A DNA stretch of 64,000 nucleotides from Urechidicola croceus (GCF_001761325.1 NZ_CP017478.1:2191501-2255500); one strand, 5' to 3'. Counted from the stretch's first letter, positions 1 through 8,256 are shown. Numbers and translations are program-made. The notes: generated by a model not told the origin, from the letters alone.

Positions 1-504
1 GGTTATGGAAATATGGGAAAATCATTTGCCAAAAAATTACGGGGATTTGATGTTGAAGTAATTTGTTTTGATATTAAAGAAAATGTTGGGGATGAAAATT
101 GCAAACAAGTTTCATTAATCGAATTACAAGAAAAGGCAGATGTATTGAGCTTACATACTCCCTTTAATGAACTATCACACAATATGATAAATAAAGATTT
201 TATCAACTCATTTTCAAAACCATTTTGGCTAATAAATACCGCTCGTGGAACAGCAGTAGTGACTGAAGATTTAGTCATCGGTCTTAAATCTGGACAAATA
301 TTAGGTGCTGGACTTGATGTATTGGAATACGAAAAACTTTCTTTTGAGAATTTATTTGAAAACAATTCTCTTCCTAAGGCATTTGAATATCTAATACAAA
401 GTGAAAATGTACTCCTTTCTCCACACGTTGCTGGATGGACTGTAGAATCTAAAATTAAATTAGCACAAACAATTGTAGATAAAATCAAAGCAAATTTTTG
501 TTAA
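1..504 (+). CDS. D-isomer specific 2-hydroxyacid dehydrogenase, C-terminal part (cut by window edge)
   Basis: The frame is open from base 1, so the start lies to the left. The first residues read GYGNMG, the glycine-rich NAD-binding loop, followed by an acidic residue about 20 residues on (CFDIKE). Downstream are NTARG, GAGLDVLE and SPHVAGWT, the usual order of NAD-site, acid and catalytic His motifs in the D-2-hydroxyacid dehydrogenase family, which includes SerA. What is visible is the nucleotide-binding domain and C-terminal helix. There is no ACT domain after it, so it is a short-form enzyme. The substrate (3-phosphoglycerate or another 2-hydroxyacid) cannot be told without the N-terminal part. 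Confidence 0.85.
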   Translation, partial: GYGNMGKSFAKKLRGFDVEVICFDIKENVGDENCKQVSLIELQEKADVLSLHTPFNELSHNMINKDFINSFSKPFWLINTARGTAVVTEDLVIGLKSGQILGAGLDVLEYEKLSFENLFENNSLPKAFEYLIQSENVLLSPHVAGWTVESKIKLAQTIVDKIKANFC

Positions 505-513
505 TTTTATCAA

Positions 514-963
514 ATGATACAATTAAAACGAACCAATTCTAACAATTCAGATTTCATAGAACTCGTAAAAGAACTAGATGCCTATTTAAAAATTGTTGAT
601 GGAGATGATCATTCATTTTACAATCAATATAACAGTATTGAAACAATAAAACATGTTGTTGTTGCTTATTTAGATTTTACTCCTATAGGTTGTGGCGCAA
701 TTAAAAAACTTGACAACACTTCAATGGAAATAAAAAGAATGTTCGTTTCTCCAAAAACAAGAGGTCATGGTGTTGCAACATCAATTCTAATCGAATTAGA
801 AACATGGGCAAAAGAATTAAACTATAAAAAATGTATTTTAGAAACAGGTAAACGTCAAGTTGAAGCCATACAATTGTATAAAAAAAATGACTATAAAATA
901 ATTCCAAATTATGGTCAGTATAAAAATGTGGAAAATAGTTTTTGCTTTGAAAAACATATTTAA
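514..963 (+). CDS. GNAT family N-acetyltransferase
   Basis: This 149-residue protein has a GNAT fold pattern. The acetyl-CoA loop is RGHGVA at about residues 88-93, preceded by the strand MEIKRMFVSP, and the C-terminal part reads ILETGKRQVEAIQLYKKN, where the Tyr is in the usual general-acid region. It starts 9 bp after the dehydrogenase stop and is followed 7 bp later by the LuxR-type gene, so the three may share a transcript. The acceptor substrate cannot be predicted. Family call is firm, function open. Confidence 0.85.
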   Translation: MIQLKRTNSNNSDFIELVKELDAYLKIVDGDDHSFYNQYNSIETIKHVVVAYLDFTPIGCGAIKKLDNTSMEIKRMFVSPKTRGHGVATSILIELETWAKELNYKKCILETGKRQVEAIQLYKKNDYKIIPNYGQYKNVENSFCFEKHI

Positions 964-970
964 TTGAAAT

Positions 971-1384
971 ATGAAAAAAACCATTTTAATATTTTCTCTC
1001 CTCATTATTGCTCTTTTAATTCTTTTTCAAGTAAGTAAATATGCGGTGTTTTTTGGTAAAACTTCTGTTGAGTTAGTGACCACAATCATTGCTCTTATTT
1101 TTCTAGTTATTGGTATTTTTCTAAATAAAAAAAGTCTACATAAAGTAAGTCCAAAAAACGAAGAAATAGACTCTAAAAAAATTGAAGAATTAGAAATTAG
1201 CAAACGAGAATATGAAGTACTTCAAAAAATATCAGAAGGGTATTCTAATAAAGAAATTGGAGAAAAATTATTCGTATCAGAAAGTACAATCAAAACTCAT
1301 GTTTCTAATTTATTAGTTAAACTTAATGCTAAGCGTAGAACTCAGGCTGTTAAAAAAGCCAAAGAAATCAATATATTAAACTAA
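971..1384 (+). CDS. Membrane-tethered LuxR-type DNA-binding regulator
   Basis: Two hydrophobic helices (about residues 4-20 and 29-50) are followed by a charged linker and a LuxR/GerE helix-turn-helix at about residues 75-135 (NKEIGEKLFVSESTIKTHVS, then KLNAKRRTQAV). There is no receiver domain, so this is not a classical response regulator. The layout predicts a DNA-binding domain held at the inner membrane. Regulators of this kind are often found beside DUF4199 genes in flavobacteria, as here. Target genes and signal are unknown; the neighbouring DUF4199/VOC genes are the obvious candidates. Confidence 0.85.
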   Translation: MKKTILIFSLLIIALLILFQVSKYAVFFGKTSVELVTTIIALIFLVIGIFLNKKSLHKVSPKNEEIDSKKIEELEISKREYEVLQKISEGYSNKEIGEKLFVSESTIKTHVSNLLVKLNAKRRTQAVKKAKEINILN

Positions 1385-1435
1385 AGTAGGAGTCAAATGG
1401 TACTTTAGTATGAGTGTTTTTATAACCTTCACTTG

Positions 1436-1443
1436 TAGTTTTG
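1436..1443 (+). promoter_or_regulatory. -7 promoter element before the DUF4199 gene
   Basis: TAGTTTTG matches the Bacteroidota -7 consensus TAnnTTTG and lies 25 bp before the ATG of the DUF4199 gene. No TTG was found at the usual 17-23 bp upstream, so only half of the consensus is present. Confidence 0.45.
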
Positions 1444-1468
1444 TATAAAACATTTAACTTTATACATT

Positions 1469-1978
1469 ATGAAACAATCCATTTTAAAATTTGGCGGATA
1501 CGGTGCCTTAACTGGTGGAATCATTTTTATGGGAAGCCATTTTTTTTCCGGAAAAATTGACATGGGATTACTCGAAATTTTCGGTTACATCTCAATATTT
1601 GCTTCCTTATCTTTTGTTTTTTTCGGAATTAAACATTTTAGAGATCAATTTAATAACGGAACAATTACATTTGGAAAAGCAATTATTATTGGACTTGCCA
1701 TCTCTGCAATTGTTGGGATTACTATAGGTATTTTAGATATTATTTATGTCACAATTATTAACCCTAATTTTGCCAATGAATATGTTCAATATACTTTAGA
1801 TGGAATGAAAAAAACACTTTCTCCAGAAGTATTTGAAATTCAAAAAGCACAATTATTAGAAGAAATGAAGGCTTACGATAATCCAGCATTTGCTGGATTA
1901 TTTATGTTTGGAATTATTTTCGCTATCGGAATGATAATTTCCATAATTTCAGCACTAATCTTACAAAGAAAAAATTAA
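1469..1978 (+). CDS. DUF4199 domain-containing membrane protein
   Basis: The 169-residue protein has four hydrophobic segments: about residues 8-27, 34-52, 68-93 and 143-164. Between the third and fourth lies an amphipathic stretch (YTLDGMKKTLSPEVFEIQKA). This is the arrangement of the DUF4199 family, common in Bacteroidota and of unknown function. It follows the tethered LuxR gene by 84 bp with its own -7 box, and its stop is one base from the next start, so it probably heads a transcript with the two VOC genes. Confidence 0.85.
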   Translation: MKQSILKFGGYGALTGGIIFMGSHFFSGKIDMGLLEIFGYISIFASLSFVFFGIKHFRDQFNNGTITFGKAIIIGLAISAIVGITIGILDIIYVTIINPNFANEYVQYTLDGMKKTLSPEVFEIQKAQLLEEMKAYDNPAFAGLFMFGIIFAIGMIISIISALILQRKN

Positions 1979-1979
1979 A

Positions 1980-2336
1980 ATGGATTTAGGAACATTTTCT
2001 ATAAGTATAAATGTGAAAGATTTAAACCTCAGTTTGATTTTTTATCAAAAATTAGGGTTTAAAATAATAGATGGAGGCCATCTAAATGATTCTTTTCCAG
2101 ATTCAGAAAAAATAAAATGGCGAATACTAGAAACTAAAACACTTAAAATTGGGTTATTTCAAGGAATGTTCAATGAAAATATTTTCACTTTTCACAATAA
2201 AGATGTACTTACAATTCAAGATAAATTAAAATCTAATGGGGTTATTTTTAGAAAGGAAGTCGATTCAAAATCAACTTATAAATCAGCAATGTTAATTGAT
2301 CCTGATGGAAATAAAATAATGTTGGACCAAATTTAA
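1980..2336 (+). CDS. VOC (glyoxalase/bleomycin-resistance fold) protein
   Basis: The 118-residue protein shows the vicinal oxygen chelate pattern: an N-terminal strand and helix (ISINVKDLNLSLIFYQKLGF) and a C-terminal ending AMLIDPDGNKIMLDQI, where DPDGN is the family hallmark. It is a single betaalpha-betabetabeta module set, so it would act as a dimer. The start lies one base after the DUF4199 stop, indicating translational coupling. The ligand or reaction is not predictable; glyoxalase I activity is not implied. Confidence 0.85.
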   Translation: MDLGTFSISINVKDLNLSLIFYQKLGFKIIDGGHLNDSFPDSEKIKWRILETKTLKIGLFQGMFNENIFTFHNKDVLTIQDKLKSNGVIFRKEVDSKSTYKSAMLIDPDGNKIMLDQI

Positions 2337-2346
2337 ATTAAACAAT

Positions 2347-2733
2347 ATGAAAAAACGAGTTACGGGCATTGGTGGATTGTTCTTTAAAACAACCAACCCA
2401 AATGAAAGCAAAGATTGGTACAAAAAACATTTAGGTTTAGATACTGATGATTGGGGATGTACCTTTTGGTGGAAAGATAAAAATGGTAATAAATGTTCTA
2501 CTCAATGGAGTCCATTTTCTAAAGAAACTGATTATTTTGAACCTTCAAAAAAAGAATTTATGTTCAATTATCGAGTTGAAAACCTAGTCGAATTATTAGA
2601 AACTTTAAAAGAAGAAGGAGTTACTATTGTTGGAGAAATGCAAGAATATGACTACGGAAAATTTGGTTGGATTCTTGATAATGATGGGAATAAAATTGAA
2701 TTGTGGGAGCCTATTGATAGTGTTTTTCAGTAA
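2347..2733 (+). CDS. VOC family protein
   Basis: A second VOC protein of 128 residues, 10 bp after the first. The N-terminus reads GGLFFKTTNPNESKDWYKKH, and the C-terminus carries YDYGKFGWILDNDGNKIELW, with a conserved final ExW metal-ligand region. Family members of this type are often annotated as glyoxalase-like or extradiol-dioxygenase-like. It is not a recent duplicate of its neighbour, since the two share only the fold motifs. Confidence 0.85.
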   Translation: MKKRVTGIGGLFFKTTNPNESKDWYKKHLGLDTDDWGCTFWWKDKNGNKCSTQWSPFSKETDYFEPSKKEFMFNYRVENLVELLETLKEEGVTIVGEMQEYDYGKFGWILDNDGNKIELWEPIDSVFQ

Positions 2734-2772
2734 TTTTTAATAAATTAGCAATAGAATAAAACTATCAAACCT

Positions 2773-3060
2773 ATGGAAATTGTTGACGAAAACGGAAACG
2801 TAAAAAACACAACTACACAAGAAAGTAAAAGAGTAATTACTGGTATTTTAGGAATTTTACTTGGTTCACTAGGGATTCATAAATTTGTTTTAGGTTATAC
2901 TAAAGAAGGTATTATACTTTTAGTAATTACGGTTATTACATTTGGAATTGGATCAATGCTAACAGGTCTTATCGGACTTATTGAAGGAATTGTTTATTTA
3001 ACAAAAAGTGATCAAGAATTTATAGACACTTATCAAATCAATCGTAGAAGTTGGTTTTAA
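2773..3060 (+). CDS. TM2 domain-containing protein
   Basis: The 95-residue protein has a short hydrophilic N-terminus and then a TM2 domain: the first helix with LGSLGIHKFVLGYTKEGI, followed by a second helix (TVITFGIGSMLTGLIGLIEGI) and TKSDQEF. The G-x-H-(K/R)-F-Y/V-x-G signature is the family mark. TM2 proteins are small membrane proteins of unclear role. The gene ends just before a strong hairpin terminator. Confidence 0.85.
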   Translation: MEIVDENGNVKNTTTQESKRVITGILGILLGSLGIHKFVLGYTKEGIILLVITVITFGIGSMLTGLIGLIEGIVYLTKSDQEFIDTYQINRRSWF

Positions 3061-3068
3061 ACTATTCA

Positions 3069-3100
3069 AAAAAAGCCACTAATATTCTAGTGGCTTTTTT
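3069..3100. terminator. Bidirectional hairpin terminator
   Basis: The stem AAAAAAGCCACT pairs with AGTGGCTTTTTT around an 8-base loop. A run of A on one side and T on the other lets it serve both the TM2 gene and the convergent DUF805 gene. Confidence 0.85.
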
Positions 3101-3116
3101 AATGTTTTAATTTGGT

Positions 3117-3524
3117 TTATTCAAGACCAATTGAACCAATTTCATTTTCTTCTGATTTAGGATTTGGCCCCCAATTATTTGTCCCTTCTTCACTGTCTGT
3201 CACAAATAAAACTAGCAACCATATTCCACCAATAAATGGAATCAGACCTATTAGAACCATCCAACCAGACTTACCAACATCATGTAATCTCCTTACACTT
3301 ACTGCCAAACCTGGAACTAATGCGAATAACACATATAGAAGATAAACATATCCATATCCTAAACTTTGTCCTTGCATATCAAATGTGAAACCAAGCAAAT
3401 TGTCTAAAATCATTGCTCCAATTGCAAAAATCATAAGGAATAATGTAAACATCCAATATTCTTTTCGTCTTGCTCTTCCTGAGAAATCTGAGTACTGTTT
3501 AAGTACTTTTAAATACCAATTCAT
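3117..3524 (-). CDS. DUF805 domain-containing membrane protein
   Basis: The 135-residue protein opens with MNWYLKVLKQYSDFSGRARR, the typical DUF805 start (a Trp/Tyr-rich amphipathic segment, then F-x-GRARRKEYW). Three hydrophobic helices follow, with SVRRLHDVGKSGWM between the second and third, the second family signature. DUF805 proteins are inner-membrane proteins of unknown function. It converges with the TM2 gene on a shared terminator. Confidence 0.88.
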   Translation of the reverse strand: MNWYLKVLKQYSDFSGRARRKEYWMFTLFLMIFAIGAMILDNLLGFTFDMQGQSLGYGYVYLLYVLFALVPGLAVSVRRLHDVGKSGWMVLIGLIPFIGGIWLLVLFVTDSEEGTNNWGPNPKSEENEIGSIGLE

Positions 3525-3584
3525 AATTTAATTTTAAGTTTTAGGTTAGTTTATAGTAAATATATCTTTTTTTATTGAATTTAA

Positions 3585-3605
3585 TATCGTAATATTGCAA
3601 TATTA
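3585..3605 (+). promoter_or_regulatory. Putative ArsR operator upstream of arsR
   Basis: This 21-bp segment contains the perfect 14-bp palindrome AATATTGCAATATT (3591-3604) and lies 21 bp before the arsR-like start. It matches the segment at 3967-3987 in 17 of 21 positions. A shared, partly palindromic site in front of both genes is what an autoregulating ArsR repressor would need. The binding is inferred. Confidence 0.6.
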
Positions 3606-3625
3606 AATTTTATTAATGTAGTTAA

Positions 3626-3949
3626 ATGGGAGCGTCAAAAATTGATATTTATTCAAAAGAAGTAAATGATATTGCGCAAATGGCAAAGGTATTTGCGCAT
3701 CCTGCCAGAGTTGCAATATTACAATACATCAGCAAGCAAAACTCATGTATATGTAATGATATTGTTGATGAAATAGGATTATCACAACCTACTATTTCTC
3801 AGCACTTAAAAGTTATTAATGATGCTAATTTACTAAATGGCACATATGAAGGTAAAAGTATTTGCTACTGCTTAAATACTGAACGTTTTCAAGAATTTCA
3901 AGAATTATTTAACTCATTTTTTAATACGACAAAATCTAACTGCTGTTAA
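3626..3949 (+). CDS. arsR: ArsR/SmtB family metalloregulatory repressor
   Basis: The 107-residue winged-helix protein has the ArsR core at about residues 13-95, with the recognition helix in LSQPTISQHLKVINDANLLN. C41 and C43 (SCICND) sit where arsenic-sensing ArsR proteins carry a CxC ligand pair at the start of helix 3, and the protein ends NCC. These Cys residues suggest As(III) or another thiophilic ligand. The ATG gives the expected N-terminal helix. It is followed by a DUF6428 gene with a matching operator. Exact inducer is inferred. Confidence 0.85.
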   Translation: MGASKIDIYSKEVNDIAQMAKVFAHPARVAILQYISKQNSCICNDIVDEIGLSQPTISQHLKVINDANLLNGTYEGKSICYCLNTERFQEFQELFNSFFNTTKSNCC

Positions 3950-3966
3950 AAAAATTTATCTATTAT

Positions 3967-3987
3967 TATCGCAATATTACAATTATA
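3967..3987 (+). promoter_or_regulatory. Putative second ArsR operator, upstream of the DUF6428 gene
   Basis: The segment starts TATCGCAATATTAC and aligns without gaps to the site at 3585-3605 with four mismatches. It lies 13 bp before the DUF6428 start, so the gene likely has its own ArsR-controlled promoter as well as possible readthrough from arsR. Confidence 0.55.
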
Positions 3988-4000
3988 AAAGTAAAACAAT

Positions 4001-4495
4001 ATGAAAACACAAGAATTTTTATCAATTATAAATGACAATAAAGACAAAGCATTATTGTTCGAATATTCGCCAAATTTATTGGTTGGAACAAATTATCACA
4101 TCACTGAAGTGAAGCATATTTCAATTGATTCAGTTGATTGTGGTGCGCAAACTGACTCTTGGAAAGAAACTATTATACAATTATGGGAAAGCCCAAGTGA
4201 ATTAGGGAAAACTGAATACATGTCGGCTTTTAAAGCACTTGGAATCTTAAATAAAGTTGCTAAAATGAAATCATACAACCTTGAATCTGAAATAAAAATT
4301 GAATATGGAAATACACATTTTCATACTGCTCAATTATATGTTCAGGGTTTTGTAATAAAAGAAAACAACCTCATTTTCAAACTTAGTGTTGCAAAAACTG
4401 ACTGTAAAGCGAAGGAAATATGTGGTATTCCTGAAACCAATGAAGAAACTTTAATATCACAAGTTAGTTGCTCACCAAATAGTGGATGTTGTTAA
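4001..4495 (+). CDS. DUF6428 family protein of an ars-type locus
   Basis: The 164-residue soluble protein contains NYHITEVKHISIDSVDCGAQ (about residues 30-49), the hallmark of DUF6428 proteins that accompany ArsR in Bacteroidota arsenic loci. Its C-terminus is Cys-rich: TDCKAKEICG and then VSCSPNSGCC at the very end. This mirrors the Cys pair at the end of the adjacent ArsR and suggests thiol binding of a metalloid, which is inference. In relatives an arsenate reductase and an ACR3 efflux gene usually follow; neither is present here. Confidence 0.7.
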   Translation: MKTQEFLSIINDNKDKALLFEYSPNLLVGTNYHITEVKHISIDSVDCGAQTDSWKETIIQLWESPSELGKTEYMSAFKALGILNKVAKMKSYNLESEIKIEYGNTHFHTAQLYVQGFVIKENNLIFKLSVAKTDCKAKEICGIPETNEETLISQVSCSPNSGCC

Positions 4496-4607
4496 GTAAT
4501 TATGACAAAAGTTCTGATAAGAGGTGTCTTTAAGAAAAAATAAGACTGTTAAATGGAAATTGGAAGGACAGCTATGTAATTGTGAGGTGAAGTGAAGTTA
4601 ATACATT

Positions 4608-6419
4608 TTACTTATTACTTTCTTCAAATGTTTTACCTTCCAATTCGGCTTGAAACTCCTCCATTACTGGCCTTACTGTACTTTCTGGCAAATCTGCTAT
4701 TCGCATAAAAATAAGTCCATCAATTGCATTATTAAACTTTGGATCGACATTAAACGCAACTAATTTTGCATTCTGTTTAATGTATTTTTTTATCAATACT
4801 GGCATTCTCAAGTTCCCTGGCTCCAACTCATCTATTACCTTATCAAATTTATTTAAATCAGCCTGTGTAGCATCAAAAACAAAATCTCTATCAGCATCTT
4901 TCAACTTCACTTTGTATTCTTTTTTAGGACGTATGAACTGAGCTATATAAGGATCATAATAATGTGATTTCATAAATTCAATCATCAAAGACTTTGAAAA
5001 ATTTGAAAATTGATTTGAAATACTCACTCCTCCTGTTAAATATTTATGTTCAGGATAACGAAGTGTTACATGGACTATTCCCTTCCAAAGAAAAAATAAA
5101 GGCATTGGTTTTTGTTGATATTCCTTAATGATAAATGCACGACCAATATCAATCGTTTCGCTCATCATTGTATGCATTTCTGGTTCAAAACGAAATAATG
5201 AATGTGTATAGAACCCTTCTATGCCGTATTTCTTAAAAATAGTTACTCCTAATCCCATCCTGTAGGCACCAACTAGTTTTTGAGCCTCTCGATCCCATAA
5301 AAATAAATGGTGATAATGATTATCAAACTCATCTAAATCAATTGAGTTATTTGTTCCTTCACCTACCTCACGAAACGTTATTTCACGTAACCTGCCGATT
5401 TCATATAATAAATTTGGAATCTTTTCTGCACTGGCAAAAAACACTTCATAACTTTTGCTCTCCATCATTCTACTACCATTCTCTCTAAGATCATCAACCT
5501 CTTTTATAATTGTAGTTACATTACGCTGTTCGACAATTTTTTTAGGCTCTTTTGATATTTTTAACGCTGATGCTGCATCAGAAATAGTTTTGCTTTTTTT
5601 CTCAAAAGGATTGGCCAACATATATGTTTTTTTTCGAATATAATCGTGAAATTCATCTATGTTTTCATATTGATTTTGATCTTTTACAGATATAGGCTTA
5701 CCAATTCTAACCTTAACGATTCGTTGTTTTTGAGACAACAATTCAGAAGGTAATTTGGCGGTTCTTAGTGTATCACTAACTTTTGATAAAACATAAAAAA
5801 GTCTACTATTTTTAGCATGAAAATAAATTGGAATAATAGGAACATTAGCTTTTTTAATGAACTTTATTGCACCTTCTTCCCATGGTTTATCAATTACAAG
5901 TTTTCCATCTTTATATGTTGAAACTTCTCCAGCAGGAAAAATACCCAAAGGTCTATTTTCCTTTAAATGCATTAATGCTTCTTTTACACCTGCAACACTT
6001 GATTTAACATCTTTTCTATCTTCAAAAGGGTTTACTGGCATAATATAAGGCTTCATCGGCTCTATTCTATGCAAAAGAAAGTTTGCAATAATGCGATAAT
6101 CTGGTCTTTTATTAACTAGTAATTTTAAAAGTAAAATACCATCTATTCCACCTAAAGGATGGTTTGATATAGTTATAAATGAACCATTTTTTGGAATTCG
6201 TTTTAAATCTTCTTCTGGTATTTCAAATTTAATCTGAAGATCATCTAACAATGCATCAAAAAACTCTAAATCAGAAAGGTGTTTATGCTTATTGTAAATT
6301 TTATTAAGTGAAGAAATACGCAATATCTTCATTAATATCCAGCCAAAAAAAGTACCAATAAATCCATACTTATCAAGATTTACCGCTTTTGCTACCTCTT
6401 TGGAAGTTACTAATCCCAT
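4608..6419 (-). CDS. olsF: Bifunctional acyltransferase of the OlsF type (ornithine/aminolipid synthesis)
   Basis: The 603-residue protein fuses two acyltransferases. Residues about 75-270 form a PlsC/LPLAT domain with NHPLGGIDG (86-94), FPAGEVST and PIIPIYFHAKNS. Residues about 320-590 form an OlsB/hemolysin-like GNAT-type domain (EIGRLREITFREVGEG, then LVGAYRMGLG). The same order is known in OlsF of Flavobacterium johnsoniae and Serratia, where the C-terminal part N-acylates ornithine and the N-terminal part O-acylates the lyso-lipid. I infer membrane aminolipid synthesis. The amino acid acceptor could be ornithine or glycine and is not visible here. Confidence 0.75.
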   Translation of the reverse strand: MGLVTSKEVAKAVNLDKYGFIGTFFGWILMKILRISSLNKIYNKHKHLSDLEFFDALLDDLQIKFEIPEEDLKRIPKNGSFITISNHPLGGIDGILLLKLLVNKRPDYRIIANFLLHRIEPMKPYIMPVNPFEDRKDVKSSVAGVKEALMHLKENRPLGIFPAGEVSTYKDGKLVIDKPWEEGAIKFIKKANVPIIPIYFHAKNSRLFYVLSKVSDTLRTAKLPSELLSQKQRIVKVRIGKPISVKDQNQYENIDEFHDYIRKKTYMLANPFEKKSKTISDAASALKISKEPKKIVEQRNVTTIIKEVDDLRENGSRMMESKSYEVFFASAEKIPNLLYEIGRLREITFREVGEGTNNSIDLDEFDNHYHHLFLWDREAQKLVGAYRMGLGVTIFKKYGIEGFYTHSLFRFEPEMHTMMSETIDIGRAFIIKEYQQKPMPLFFLWKGIVHVTLRYPEHKYLTGGVSISNQFSNFSKSLMIEFMKSHYYDPYIAQFIRPKKEYKVKLKDADRDFVFDATQADLNKFDKVIDELEPGNLRMPVLIKKYIKQNAKLVAFNVDPKFNNAIDGLIFMRIADLPESTVRPVMEEFQAELEGKTFEESNK

Positions 6420-6458
6420 TAAAAAATTAAATTAAAGATAAAAGCAAATGTACGAATT

Positions 6459-7706
6459 CTATTCTATTAGAATTTGTATAGTTTCTCTACTAGTTTGTTT
6501 TAACAAAACTTTATTATTCTTCTCTATTCTCGAAATAGATTCTTGGTCAAAATGGCGAATTGTATAAAGTGTAACATTGTCATTATAGTATACTTTATAA
6601 TTATTATGGATTTTTTCAAAAAAAGCATCAAAATTCCCAAATTTATCCTCAATACATACTGAAAAACTAATCGCTGAATTCTGAATTAAATTTACTTTTA
6701 ATTTAAAGTCATGTAAATATTTAAAAATGTCGCTCAAATTATTTTCAACAATAAATGAAAAATCCAAAGTAGAAATTGAAACTAAGATCTGATTTTTTTT
6801 CTGAATAAAACATGGAACTTTAGGCTCTAAATCATTCCCTTTTCTAACAGTTGTTCCTTTTTTATTATAATCTATAAAAGAACGGACATGAAGAGGTATC
6901 AATTTATTTTCTAGTGGTTTTAAGGTTTTGTGGTGTATTACAGATGCACCATAATAAGCCATTTCAATTGCTTCTTTATACGAAATTTGGTTAAGTAAAA
7001 CGGTATCTCTAAAAACAGTTGGATTCGCATTTAAAACCCCATCAACATCTTTCCAAATTGTTACACTTTCAGCATTTAAACAATAGGCAAAAATTGCAGC
7101 AGTATAATCTGACCCCTCTCTTCCTAATGTTGTTGTTATATTACCATATCCTCCTAAAAAACCTTGCGTAATATTTAGTTTGGTCATATCTACAGTTGAA
7201 GAAATTATCCTTTCTGTTTGGTTCCAATCCACTTTTGCATCTCGATGTATTGCATCTGTTTTTATAAACTCACGAACATCCAACCAATTATTTTCTATTC
7301 CAATTTCATTCAAATATTCACTCACAATTTTAGTAGAAAGCAACTCTCCAAATGGTACTATTTGATCATAAATAAAATTGTAGTCTTTAGATTTATTTTG
7401 AATGAAAAACCCACTTATTTGAGCATAAATTTGATCAAGGTACAAGTAAACTGGATGCTTAGTATCTTCAAAAAGTTCTTTCAATAATTGAAAATGAAAA
7501 TCTCTTGTAAATTGAATTGCAATTTTTAACTCTTCTTCTTTATAAAAATATGAATTAACTATTTTTTCAAAAGCATTAGTCATTTTGCCCATTGCAGAAA
7601 TCACAATAAATGTATTTTCAACACCTTGACTTTTTAATACTTTAACTAGGTTTTTAACTCCCTTTGCATCTTTAACAGACGCACCACCAAATTTGAATAT
7701 TTTCAT
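6459..7706 (-). CDS. Aspartate kinase, monofunctional
   Basis: The 415-residue protein starts MKIFKFGGASVKD, the K-FGG-x-SV phosphate loop of aspartate kinases. Further motifs are GREGSDYTAAIFA (about residues 195-207) and WKDVDGVLNANP. A weakly conserved ACT-like regulatory region fills the C-terminus (about 305-400). It catalyses ATP-dependent phosphorylation of aspartate, the first step to Lys, Thr, Met and diaminopimelate. Its ATG overlaps the stop of the upstream acetyltransferase by one base (TAATG), so the two are translationally coupled. The divergent C-terminus leaves feedback control open. Confidence 0.88.
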   Translation of the reverse strand: MKIFKFGGASVKDAKGVKNLVKVLKSQGVENTFIVISAMGKMTNAFEKIVNSYFYKEEELKIAIQFTRDFHFQLLKELFEDTKHPVYLYLDQIYAQISGFFIQNKSKDYNFIYDQIVPFGELLSTKIVSEYLNEIGIENNWLDVREFIKTDAIHRDAKVDWNQTERIISSTVDMTKLNITQGFLGGYGNITTTLGREGSDYTAAIFAYCLNAESVTIWKDVDGVLNANPTVFRDTVLLNQISYKEAIEMAYYGASVIHHKTLKPLENKLIPLHVRSFIDYNKKGTTVRKGNDLEPKVPCFIQKKNQILVSISTLDFSFIVENNLSDIFKYLHDFKLKVNLIQNSAISFSVCIEDKFGNFDAFFEKIHNNYKVYYNDNVTLYTIRHFDQESISRIEKNNKVLLKQTSRETIQILIE

Positions 7707-8191
7707 TATAAATTCTTATTCAAAACATAACTTTTAAGCCCCTTTTCATCCATTTGAACTGTTTCCCAACCTTGTAAAATCTTTGCGCCAGAATTCAAAT
7801 AAAAATTACGTGCAGGAGTATTCCAATCTAAAACAACCCATTCAACTCTTCTAACTTTTTCTTCAAAACCTTGCTTTAACACTGTATCGTACAATGCCTT
7901 TCCAATATTTTTTTTTCGCATGTGTTCTAAAACTATTAAATCTTCTAAATGTATTGTTTTACCTTTCCATGTAGAATATCTATAATAATACAAGGCCATA
8001 CCCACAATTTCATCATTCAACTCAGCAACTAACACTTGAAACAATGGATTTTCACCAAAACCATCTTCTTCAATATCTTCTATAGTAACCTCTACAGCCT
8101 CTGGTTCTTTTTCAAATTCTGCTAAGTGTTTAATCAAACCTAGTATTGCAGAAGCATCCTGCTTCCTACCTTTTCTTATTGCGAATTTCAT
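7706..8191 (-). CDS. SSAT-like GNAT acetyltransferase
   Basis: The 161-residue protein follows the spermidine/spermine N1-acetyltransferase pattern along its length: AIRKGRKQDASAILGLIKHL at the start, then ALYYYRYSTWKGKTIHLEDL (about residues 65-85), the acetyl-CoA loop RKKNIGKAL, and DWNTPARNFYLNSGA. Polyamines or other small amines are likely substrates. The stop overlaps the start of aspartate kinase, and an AT-rich 65-bp gap separates it from the divergent fbp gene. Family is firm, exact substrate is not. Confidence 0.8.
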   Translation of the reverse strand: MKFAIRKGRKQDASAILGLIKHLAEFEKEPEAVEVTIEDIEEDGFGENPLFQVLVAELNDEIVGMALYYYRYSTWKGKTIHLEDLIVLEHMRKKNIGKALYDTVLKQGFEEKVRRVEWVVLDWNTPARNFYLNSGAKILQGWETVQMDEKGLKSYVLNKNL

Positions 8192-8256
8192 AATTTTTTA
8201 ATAATTAATAGTTTAAAAATAACGATATTTGTAAAATAAGTCTAAAAATATTTTAT

